In this document: in pieces, positions 47,856 to 59,100 of the stretch | Layout: every line of letters begins with the position of its first letter | How positions within the stretch are numbered: the stretch's first letter is position 1 | From: Beta vulgaris subsp. vulgaris | Taxonomy: Eukaryota > Streptophyta > Magnoliopsida > Caryophyllales > Amaranthaceae | DNA length: 64,000 bases | NCBI RefSeq assembly: GCF_026745355.1 | Contig: NC_079210.1 | Span: 2,906,636 to 2,970,635, forward strand | Direction of reading: 5' to 3' | Program-made: the position numbers and the translations under genes | The notes under the pieces: generated by a model | Databases searched by the model: none | The model's input: the letters and a program-made list of their open reading frames with translations, nothing else | Told to the model about the DNA's origin: nothing

Positions 47856-47858
47856 TAA

Positions 47859-48862
47859 AACAAAACTAGAGATCTAACGAACACCAAAAAACTTGGTATT
47901 AAGGGGACTCGGTTATAAAATATTAACGTAAATTTGTGTACCTTAAAACCACCAAACCAAAAATAAAGCATTTGAAAACCATTTAAGTTTTTGATATAGT
48001 GAAACTAATTTATTCTAAGAGAATAAAAATTTCAAACAATTGATGAAAAGGAAACTAATAATAAAATTTCTTCACCTTTAAATAATCCAACAAACGAATT
48101 GTAATCACTAGTTATAGGCAGACATATAAACAAAATGAATAAAGATAATATTTGGGGTGTGAAACAGGAACGTCAAGAGTTGACGACTTTCAATGGAATA
48201 GTAAGACTTACGTCTACTGGAGTTGGCGGTCAAATAGTTTCCGTAAGCCTGCACAAGTAACAAAGATGACTGATCTGGAAGGCTATCGAGGAAACTCACT
48301 CCGATGCCTAAGTCTGACAAGGTTGACAAGATAAAATTTAGGTAAGGTAAAAATGGGTAAGAAAGTGAGTACATCGAGTATAGTGTTGGGGTCTACGTAT
48401 AGTCTATGTAGGTCGGTTCATTGTTGTACGATCTCGTCCGTACACGTGTACAATATATGCGTATCTACGTGCCTATACTACCACGATAGTCGACATCTAT
48501 TATTGAACATGGGAGCAATCATGTCAATGTGTTGTCATGTTACCCAACATCTAAGGGTGAACATGGTTGTCATCATGCGAAGGGTTTGTACATGTTGTAT
48601 CAGGACCTAGTACCACTGTGTCGGGACCTTGGCGGTCTGACATGTTTTCTCCTTTATTTCTCATTACGTTTTCCTGCTCATGACGTAAGGTGCCGCTAAC
48701 AATGGTGATGGTGGCCCCGACCTTGGTTGTCAATAACACTTTGGATCCTTCAATTGCAAGACACCAAGATTGGTTGATGCCGACCATTGGTATGCCGACA
48801 AGGCACGCAGACCATCGTGGTGGTCGGTTTGTTGGCAACTCCCTTACAGAGAATGTTGGCAC
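47859..48862. other. Spacer with unclassified repeat-like sequence
   Basis: Around 48290-48320 CTCACTCCGATGCCTAAGTC resembles a phrase common in plant transposon remnants. The 48550-48860 part is more G+C-rich than its surroundings. No protein domain was recognised. Confidence 0.3.
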
Positions 48863-48865
48863 TTA

Positions 48866-49168
48866 GGGGTCTTTTGATTCACTAATTTCGGGTTCCAAGA
48901 AATAGAATCGATTGGCAATATTCTTTCTTCTTATTTAGTTCAATCCCTATATAATCAATCCATTGTTATTACTTAATGGTAATAGATTCAATTTGTTAAC
49001 TTCACCTCGCCATCAAGTAACAAAATTCATGATTTGGTGGTAATGATTATCGTTCAATTTTTTCCGTTTAAACCAAAAAATTAATAAAGGTAACCATTTT
49101 TGTTATCATTCTTCATCTTTATTTATATTTATTCCCTTTCCATTCCATATGTTGAACTAAATAATCCC
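48866..49168. mobile_element. Harbinger-type MITE (303 bp)
   Basis: Ends GGGGTCTTTTGATTCA and TGAACTAAATAATCCC are imperfect inverted repeats; the target duplication is TTA (48863-48865, 49169-49171). Same family as 47554-47855. Confidence 0.75.
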
Positions 49169-49171
49169 TTA

Positions 49172-49225
49172 AAACGTGAGATGATTGAGGTGGGGGAATC
49201 GAGAACAATTAATGGGTATTATTGT

Positions 49226-49256
<31 letters not shown>

Positions 49257-50592
49257 CTGTGTGGAAAAGAGTATGTTATTAAGTATTGTATCATAGTAGC
49301 ATATTTAACTAATAGGTATTATTATACATATCAATCTCGTTTGGCCACATCAAGGCGTGATCAATTTATTAGTAGTACTTGCACTTAATACAATCTTTTA
49401 GTGTCTATGCACCATTGTATGTGTGAAACAAGAAGCAATGACATCTACTGCGAAGCAAATATAACATCATACTAGATAGCAAATGTAGGATACCTTATAA
49501 TTTCTTCTAAGTACTTGTAATAGCTTACAACTCCCGTCGATTACTCAAAGCGATAAATTAGGTGCTTCCCTCGAGAGGAAGGCCTCCTAATTGTATTCCT
49601 TTTCTTATATATTGAAAAAAAAAGAAGCAATAATATCACACTCTTATTTAATATCGTCCTTTTTTTTTTGTTATTGTGATATAAATAATGAGAGAATATG
49701 ACTCATTTTTTACCGTTGTTATCTTTAAATAGGTATTAGTAATTTTTTTTACAAAATATTTCTTAGTATCTGAAAAGAACATTGGAACGGTTCCAACAAA
49801 ATCTCACACAATTATATCTTTCCATATATACTCTTGACATAATATGCAATAATTTGTGTTCTGGTAGGGACGAATACATGTATGTGTGAAACAGTACTAT
49901 TTTCGTTCCACTGTTTTGCAACGCTTGCAATTTTACTCTTTCAATGCACTATTGTAATCATTAATATTCACTTTCTCAATAAAACATGCTTTAACCAAAT
50001 ACAAAAATGTTTTAAACTGAAACACATTGCACACAAGACACTTTAACTATGTAATTGCAAAGATCATGAAGATTTGATATTTGAAAACTATATATTAAAA
50101 TAAATCTAACAAGTAACAAGATTCCATATAATCATTTTTTTCCCGATATGATAGTGATAGGGACGGAAGATCACGGGGGACTAATAGGAGCCTGGACCCC
50201 GGCCAACTATTGAATCTTCATAAAAATTAAGATTGAAAATGTAAAATTTTCAAATAAAACAGGTTAATTTCACATTTGACCCCATTAAAAAATACAAATT
50301 TTATTTTTATCCCTTGTAAAATAATGATATCAAAATGTATAAGAGTTGGCCTTAAAGAGATACTTTATGTTTTTTTTTTTTATCTTTCTCACTTTCATAT
50401 GTACATCTCCCAATGCACATATTTGAACTTAAATATCTTTCATTATATATTAGTAAAAATTATAACGATTGAATATTAATAATGTACTAATTGAGACGAA
50501 TCAAACAAGACCCCACATGACTATATTTTTTCTTATAAATTGAAAAAATTTGAGAAGATTCTCTCTAAATATGAATAGTGTCAAGATTCTAA
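49172..50592. other. Spacer, no gene seen
   Basis: A+T-rich, with a poly-T tract at 49229-49256. Near 50490-50560 a patch (GAGACGAATCAAACAAGACC) also occurs inside the Stowaway element at 55836-56093, so an old related fragment lies here. Confidence 0.45.
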
Positions 50593-51164
50593 CAGCACCA
50601 TTACTCATGATTGGAAAAAAAGATCATCCCACTCTCTTTCTAACTTTCTCTCTCTAAAAAATTACATCCCACAATCTTTTCCCACTCATCTCCTTAACCA
50701 TGAACCATTTTTCAATCATCCCAACTACTTTTTCCTCTCTCTCTTACTTTTTGACCCCACCCAACTACTTTTCCATCTCATCACCCAACTACCATCATAC
50801 AATATTTTTATTATTTACTTTTTAATGATATGAAATATTAATTACTAATTGAATTTATTATTAATTAATTAAAAAAATAAAATTAAAATTTTAATTATCA
50901 TTTTAATAATTAAGTTATCTATCTTTTTTATTAATACATAGCATAATGATATTTGTGTTTCATTAAGTAATTAAATACGTAATTAGTTAGCGTTTTTAAT
51001 GATATGAGACACAATTAACATTTTTAATATAATTTTAAGAACGAAATACATAAAATGCTACATTGTGCGACAATTACAAACTTAATTAAGAAAAAAAGTG
51101 CATAAAACTTAACTAAGAACGAAAAACATAAAACTTAATTAAGAAAGAAATACATAAAATGCTC

Positions 51165-52218
51165 TTAATTAGCATTGCCACCAACTTTATGCCATATATT
51201 GGCAATCAAATCACGTTTCAAGGAATGATGCACATGTTGATCTTCAATTGCATCTCTATTGGCCATGTACTGGTTGATATCTACGATTCGATCATGATAA
51301 TATTCAAATTCGTCCTCATTATTACTTGTGTTGGTAGTGAATTCGGTAGTATCTGCGTAGTGTGCATATGTATCTCGTTCATCTTCCACAATCATGTTGT
51401 GCATGATAATGCAAGACAACATGATGTCATTGAGAATTTCCTCATCCCATGCGAGGGATGGTCTACGAATATAGCAAACCGAGATTGCAGCACCCCAAAT
51501 GCTCTCTCTACATCTTTTCGAGCTCCTTCTTGGTGTTGAGCAAATAACTTGTCCTTGAGATTTGAGGACATGTAACTGATTGAATGAATGTTGCCCAATT
51601 CGGATATATACCATCAGTGAGATAATAACCCTTATCATATTGGTTACCATTCACCGTAAACTGCACGGGTGGTGCTCGACCTTCTAAAACATCCCTAAAC
51701 ACAGGAGATCGGTGAAGAACATTTAGGTCATTGCACGAACCTGGTATCCCGAAGAAAGAATGCCATATCCATAAGTCACGATCAGCAACACTTCAAGAAC
51801 TAAACTAGCAACACCACTCTTCCTTGAAATTGTCCTTTCCATGCAGTGGGCAATTTTTCCATTCCCAATGCATACAATCTATGCTGCCAACCATGCCCGG
51901 AAATCCACGTTCTTCACCGAATCTGAGTAGTCTAGCCAAATCGTTTGGAGTAGGCCGTCTCAAGTACTCCCCACCAAATTTCGTGATGACCCCCTTTGTA
52001 AATTTCATCAATGCTATTCGAGCTGTACTTTCACTAATTCGCACATACTCGTCAAGCGAATCTGAGATGGTTGACGAAATTTTGATTGATTTTGAGAAGG
52101 TTGGCGATAATTTGACGGATTTTGAGAGCTAATTAAACGATTTTGTTGCCTAGGCATTTGGTTTTTTGAGCGATTTTGGGGTTGATTTCTTATATAATTA
52201 GGATGATTAGGATCCATA
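51165..52218 (-). pseudogene. PIF/Harbinger (ALP1-like) transposase pseudogene
   Basis: Pieces in order on the minus strand: a Gln/Asn/Pro-rich start near 52218 (MDPNHPNYIRNQPQ); a segment with TPNDLARLL and GMVGSIDCMHWEWKNCP around 51830-52040; a segment with SCNDLNVL then APPVQFTVNG and GYYLTDGIYPNWATF around 51580-51760; a segment with GARKDVERAFGVLQ near 51490-51540; and the tail DIMLSCIIMHNMIVEDER near 51370-51430. The DDE residues appear in SIDCMHW, NDLN and DVERAFG. At least two in-frame stops follow the WCC at about 51805, and the remaining pieces are in different frames, so no full protein can be made. Confidence 0.85.
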
Positions 52219-52398
52219 ATTATAAGAATTTGAAAAAAAAAAAAGAGCAATGGAAGAAGAGTTAGAACAAATAGAAGAAATTAGTGAAGAGGGAGAAAAT
52301 TAAGTGTGTCCAAAATATAGCAAAATGGGTCTCTATTAATAGATCTCGAAAAAATAGAGCCGTTGGTATTTTTTTTTTTTTTTTGATTTATATTTTTT

Positions 52399-52437
52399 AA
52401 AATATAACCGTTGTAAAATTTACAACGGTTATATTTT
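52399..52437. repeat. Palindrome, 19-bp arms
   Basis: Arms AAAATATAACCGTTGTAAA and TTTACAACGGTTATATTTT around a single base, on the 5' side of the Harbinger transposase remnant. Confidence 0.9.
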
Positions 52438-52535
52438 TAAAACCAATAATAAGCTGACAAGTGGCGGGGTGCGTGACAAATGTCACGCTGCAACTGGCGC
52501 TGACACGCGTGTCAGCTGCCAGCTGCAGCGTCAGA

Positions 52536-52612
52536 TTCCTAAATTTTTTTTGGCTGAACTCAACGCAAAACGCTGCGTTTTGCGTTGAGTTCAGCCAAAA
52601 AAAATTTAGGAA
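52536..52612. repeat. Perfect 77-bp palindrome (38-bp arms, 1-base centre)
   Basis: The left arm runs TTCCTAAATTTTTTTTGGCT...GCAAAACGC (52536-52573), the centre is T (52574) and the right arm is its exact complement (52575-52612). It lies between the transposase remnant and the right end of the Harbinger element. An 18-bp palindrome GCTGACACGCGTGTCAGC lies just before it (about 52498-52515). Confidence 0.95.
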
Positions 52613-52794
52613 TTGATGATCTGGCTGTGGGTCCCAACCCCACGGCTGATCATCAATTCAATCACTCCATGCCATTTTTTTCCCCCACTCACCTTCAATC
52701 ACTCCTCAATCTTTATTTCACTCATGGTTAAGAGCCATTTTTTTTCAATCACCTCCACAATCTTAAATTCTACTCATGGTTAAGGATGTTCTAA

Positions 52795-53117
52795 GTGCGA
52801 ACGATAAAAAAAAAAAACAGAAGGAGTAAGTGTTAGTATGTTACATAAAATTACAGTACATAAATATGGTAAAAAAAATTCACCTTGACAATAGTACTAA
52901 GATAAGAGAAGTACTAGAATAGTTAAACTGACTTGTATAGTTTGGTGTTGAATAGTGAAGAAAGTAGGAGTTTGCTAAGAGCCAGGTCAGCAGACGCCGC
53001 AAAAAACCCAACAAAAACCTTTCTTCTTCACTTGTGTTGGATTTCAGTTTCAGTTTAAAGCCAAAAAAAACAACATCAAATTATTTCATCAGAAATTCAG
53101 AAACAATAAAGAAGAAA
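52795..53117. promoter_or_regulatory. Upstream region of the carnosine N-methyltransferase-like gene
   Basis: About 320 bp between the Harbinger element and the start codon, expected to hold promoter and leader. No core element was named with confidence. Confidence 0.35.
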
Positions 53118-56100
53118 ATGTCAAATCTGTCGAAAGTAAAGCTGCAAGAAGAACAACTCCGGCGCAAAAAATTGGAGGAAGCCCTCGAAGTCAAATCCCT
53201 TCGACGAATTATTAGCGCTTATCTTAAGTATTTCTCTCTCCTTTTATCTTACTATATGTATAAAAAATTTGCATTATCTTAAGTATTAGTGCTTGTCTTC
53301 AAATTTGCATTATTACAAGTTTTAATATCATCCAAGTATAATCAATCATGAATCAATCAGTTTTGTTGTTGAAAAGTATATGAATTTAAGAGCTTAGAAT
53401 AAATTAGGAGTATATGATGTTTTTGAAGCAGGATAAATTGAAGCCACTATTATTGAAAGAATTAATGGACTAGTGGGAAATTGGGAATGTGAGCATTGAA
53501 TTTTGATGTGGAAACTTACTTCCTCCGTGATAAAATAGATGTTACACTTTGAAAATTGCATTATTCACCTACTACATTTGACTATGTATTTTTTAGTTTT
53601 AAATAAAATCAACCGTTGCTATATGATATGTTGTTGGATTCAACTCAATGCACGCTTTTGTAATATTAACTTCTTATACTATCTCCGTTTTCTATTATTT
53701 GCAACGATTAGACATTTTTCCTCTCTACTTTATGTCAAATCGTTGCACATAATAAAAAACGGAGGTAGTACTTTTTTTTATTACTAAAATACACAATTAA
53801 GGTTATTAATGGTCAAAGTACTACATCGACAAGTGTGAAAATCAAAGTGTAATATATATTTTGCTACGGAGGAAGTAGTATTCATTTAAGTGTCGAATTC
53901 GTTGTGTGAAAAAAGGTGGAGAAAGAGCCGAGTACCCAAAGTTGAAATGTTATACGATTGACAGGCTGAGTAGATTTCTTTTTATGGTGGTGTTTGGTTG
54001 GACAGAAAACTATCTCCTACGGAAAGTGGTTTTCGATGAGAACCATTTTCCAGATGAAAACTCAATTCTAGATTGATTTTCCTTTGTTTAGCTGGAAGGA
54101 AATTAACTTCCGTTTGAAGCCAGTGAGGGAATGTGTGGCTTCCTTTGCCTCACTAGGGAAAGCCATTTTCCACCCTTGAAAAATGAAGTTCAACCCATAT
54201 TTTCCCTTTCCCCTCTTTGATTCGATCCAAATCAAACAGATGAAAGTGCTGAAAATAGTTTTCCTAGAAAACAATTTCCTCCCAGCCAAACACACGCTTA
54301 GAGTTTTATGCTCTTTTGCTATATTTTTCAAGAGGTTTGCTGGGGGAAGGGAATATTTATAGGCTTATCTTTGTTCAGTAAATTGTAGTAATAAGTTTGC
54401 TTATATTGTACATTTTCAATGTAGTCCAAGATTTCCCTTCTTTTTAACTTGTGGATTGTATTGGACGATGTTGCATATTACTTCCTCCGTTCTTTAATAA
54501 GTGACACAGAGAAAGTGGGGGAATCTGATCGCCTCTACCATTGCACCATTGCGAGGGATAAGACTGCACTCATTTGTCCCTACCACAGGCAGTAGCCTTT
54601 TTAGATGTAATGAGTAATGTTGATGTTCATGTGTCATTTTCTGTATAAACATAACGGCAGTGACCACAATTGTGACCATATCGGGGGTTGCTGAGTTTTC
54701 TGTCATTGTATAAGGATTACATTAAGTTGGCTGTTTGTTTGAATAAATAGTGGCTCCTTTATCTATGCCTTGCTTTTGCCTATTGTTTTCCTTTTTGTGC
54801 TTCCTTCTCCCAGATTTAGCAGATAGTGTCTTCTGATTTGGCTTAATTTCCTGCTAAAACCTTTACACAGCTATCCAGATGCAGCTGAAGATGATGTCAG
54901 ACGTTATGAGAGTTCTTTTAGAAAGCTTCCACCAGCACACAAGGTAATCTATTTACCTAACTACCAAGCTAACCTTGGCCTAGTGAAAAAGAGAGCACCT
55001 TCCAGCCTCAAGGTTTGGGGTTCAATCCCTACTAGGTGCACTTTGAGAGAGGGGATCCTCTTATGTTCTTATCCTCCCCCCCTCCTCCACTCCCAAAGTG
55101 TCTAGCCCGCTAACCGGGCTGGGTTGAACCCCGAGAGGTTATGGCATGGTAGGGCCCTTCATCTTACCTACCTAAAAAGAAAATATCTATTTACCAGATG
55201 TGATGTGCTTAATTATCAGGTTATGTGTCAAATGTGTGTGATTCTTTGTTTTCAGATTCTTAATATTACTACCTAGTAGCACTTTTAATTATTTATGTTA
55301 AATTTTATTCCCCAAAAGAACCTTTATCCATATGCCTTTCTAGGATGAATGACAGTATGGAGTTAGGATAATAATCATATACTCGTATATCCAGGATTGG
55401 TGCATCAATCATTCACCTACAACTTTGTTCTTTATTTTATGTCTAATAACGACTAACGAGCAAGAATAACTAAGTCAACTAACCTTTTTACATTCTTGAT
55501 TAACTAATTTATTCGTATCGTAGTTTGTTGCTGTGATTTCTAATAGAACACAGTTTGTTACTTTGATTTCTTATAGAACATTCTGATAGAATTCTATATT
55601 CTGGTTGATTATATGCTTATTGCAGTTGCCTATTAAAGCTAAAATTGGAGAGTGACAATCCTCTGAACTAGATTAGCATGAAAACCTGCCAATGATTTCA
55701 GTTAAACACACATTATGAGCAGACACATGCGAGAGAAGGCAGTTAGGCTTAATAATATATGGTTTAACCAATGGTCTAGCTTCTATATAGTGCAAACTAG
55801 CAATACAATTCATTACAAGGCTGTCTTCCTTTATACTACCTCTGTATTTTTTTAGTTGCACCATTTGCTTTTTTACAATTGGCGAGACGATTCTTTGAAC
55901 GTTAATATCTCTTATTGGGTGTAAGTAAAAATTATAAAAATTTGATATTTGGACTCCTTGCATTGAGACGAATCTAACAAGACCCCTCTGAACTATGTTT
56001 TTTCTTATATAATAATGCGAGATAGTTTAACAAAGTTGGTTGATGAATAGTGCCGCGAAACCAAATGGTGCAACTAAAAAAATACGGAGGTAGTATTTGA

Positions 56101-59100
56101 GTAGAATCTTTACTTGGAAAGCTAAAGAGGAGAAATGTTTTGATGGGACAACCATTTGACCCATTACCCTCTGGTCCAGACATCCTATAATCCTTTCCTT
56201 CCCCCCCCCCCCCCCCCTTTGTTTTTTTACGCATGCTGTAGAAGAGGTAAGTAGACTTTAAAAGCTACAAGATAGTGTTGTTGGAGGTTAATCATTTTCC
56301 TTTCTCGTCACCTTCATAATGTATGCAATCATTGTTTTTGTCAAAAAGTTAAGTATTTGAATTTGAAGAGAGTAATTTATGTAGTTCCTTTTAGTTTTAG
56401 ATTATGTCTGGCTTTAACCTTGCTAACTTTCTATACTTTTGCAGTCTCTTCTTTCCCACTTGCCATCAAAATACCACAGTTTGAGAAGGTAATGATTCTT
56501 ATTTTCGCTTCCAGCATCCATGTGTGTCAATTCAAAAAATGACAAATTAGGACATTCGTTCGAACCGGACAAGCAGCCCTGGTTTATGAGGATTCTGCTA
56601 ATTATGATCTTAGTTCCTTAAGTTTCAGAAGCAAACTTATGTTTGGTTCGTTACCCTAGTTCACCCCATCTCTCTTTTGTCTGAAAAAGAAGAAAGCTTT
56701 TGTCACCATATAGTCCATATATTAACCAGCTTTGTTTATGCTGAAAGTCGTCAGCGAGTAAACTGATATTTTGGTCTGAGGAATATTTGCTTTTGCCTTT
56801 GATTTGTGTGTCATTAGTTTATTAAGTACTTGATTGCATTGCTTATATCAACCAGCTTTCTTGCAAATCTTCTTCTGGTCTCTTTATATACTTGATAAGC
56901 AGTGCATGTCTACAATGTATAAAAATTGACGAATTGTCCATCACAAAGACATATTTAGTTGGTGTTAATGATATGAGCCAAGTTGGAGTATCACTAAGCT
57001 TAAGTAAAATCACCTTTAAAAGCTTAATGAGTTAGAATATCCTTGCTTAAAATTCATGAAGATTGACTTGCCTCAAGTGGGCTGGTTCTGTGCGCATAAT
57101 CTGAAGATAATAGCAACCAAGACGGCTCAAGCTAAGAGTTTTCTCCCTCTTTTTCAATTTCTTTGCACGTGTTTGACATTTTAGGATCTTCAAGCCTAAA
57201 CTTTTAGTGTTATTCTGACTATTATATGATTGTACAATTAGTTGAAATACTGCAAATTGTACAATTCATTTTGAGATAAATCCCGACAAGAGTGTTTAAT
57301 GCATCAAGTAGATGTAATTATTAATGATGGTCAGGGTTAACTAATTTTGAGTAACTTTGACTGCCAGAAGTTGAAATATCAATTTATTTTGGTTGGAAGG
57401 TGCAACTCCAAAGGAAAAGAAAGGAGCATGTTTTTAATACACTAGAGTACAGTATGGTAAGCTTCAAGCCATTGAGTCTAAGTGGAGCTTGTGTAGCTCG
57501 CAAGGTGGCTTGACTCATTTACACCCTTAGTTCTCGCATATGCTGTTGTACATATTGGGGGGGAAGTAAAAGCTCCGGCTTCAAATAGGTACATTATTGG
57601 CGTTGCATTAAACACTCTAGCAGTAGCTTGCCATGTCAGGACATGTTATCCTCTGGCCATTTTTTTTCCTCTTGCAATTTTGCTTAATGAAAATCTCGAA
57701 GTTTATTGCATTTGCATCAGTCATTACATTCATTTGCATTGTTGCAGGTGTATATCAGTGAATACATTTTTTATCTTAAACATGCTTCAGGTAATGTGCA
57801 TATTATCTCATTTTGTCCCTTGTTTGATATTGTTTCAGCACTTCCTTTTCTTTTTGGGAGTTGTTGATGTTGTGTTTGTGTACTGTAACTTTCTCATTGC
57901 AGGCCTTTGAGCCCCCACTTGATATGAGCATAGATGCAGATCTATGTGAAGATCAGCATCTAGAATGTTGCCCAGATGAGCACCATTCCTGTCAACATGG
58001 AGGTTTCTTGGACAGCCATCACAGAGCAACAGGGGAGACTATGGTGAGATCAACAAGTGACCCGGTAGTTTGTAATACAGAAGATGATGACATATCTAGA
58101 TCAGCCAGAGGAACCACAACTACTGAGGTTCTTCTTGTGCCTAGGTTACTTTGTTAATTATGAGAGATGGTTGTGGTTTTGATTTTCTCATTCCGTTTTT
58201 TTGTAAAACTTGTTACCCCTAATAATCTAATATGTTATTAGAAATTTGACTTAATGAACAGGATGAGCAAATACCAGCCCTTAGCTGTAAACTAGAGTGC
58301 GGGGAAGCAGGTTGCTGTGAAACCGAACCCATTAATGGTCAGAAAAGCGAAAGACAACTTCAACCAGTTGATTCAAATGGGCATGTAAGTTTACTCAATT
58401 ACATCTTCCATAAGTTGTTTTGGTTTTTTTGTCTTGTCAGTCTGTTGTTGCTGAAGTCTCTGTTAACCTTGTGTTGCTGCAAAAGGCATTTCATTTTTAT
58501 CCTTTTTTCCCCTATTGTATGGCCTCTGGTTTTTGTTCTCTTCAATGATCTGCGTAGGGGTTTTATGGTGGCGATGTACACTCCTTTACTATTTCCAACA
58601 CCACCAGCTTTAGAAGCCGTTATCATTTTCAGCATTGAAATTGTGCACAATATCCTGATTTTAAATTTAAATCATCGCAAACTTTTTAAATCACCCAGCA
58701 TTCATCAAAAATTAAACAATGTCAAGGGTCTTCTCTTTCACACTGAAATTAATTCCATAACCGTAAGATATATTCCATGATCTCCTTCAATCGGACCTTC
58801 TTTCTGGCAACACACTGGAGCATTAATCTACACTCTCTAGTTTGAAAGTCTAATAAGTCAATAGACTGCAACTCTTTATACTATGTTGCTCTTACATTTT
58901 GGCTAGCTAAGTAAAGTTTAATAAGTCAATAGACTGCAACTCTTTATACTATGTTGCTCTTACATTTTGGCTAGCTAAGTAGCACAAAGATTGATGGGAA
59001 CTGCAGTTCCATTCTTTTTCATAGGTGTCAGGAATAGAAGCACTGAACGACATATACAAAAATTTCCTTAAATGTTTCTGGGATGTCAATGAATAGTTGG

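Larger units (their letters stand above)
50593..52791 (-). mobile_element. PIF/Harbinger transposon with decayed transposase (2199 bp)
   Basis: Imperfect inverted ends CAGCACCATTACTCATGA and TCATGGTTAAGGATGTTC (12 of 18) and a TAA target duplication (50590-50592, 52792-52794). The transposase remnant lies on the minus strand inside. Only the nuclease gene is present; the Myb-like partner protein usual for autonomous Harbinger elements was not seen. Confidence 0.8.

Noticed and set aside
51159..51539. 126-codon open frame on the plus strand
   Set aside because: Antisense to the recognisable Harbinger transposase remnant.
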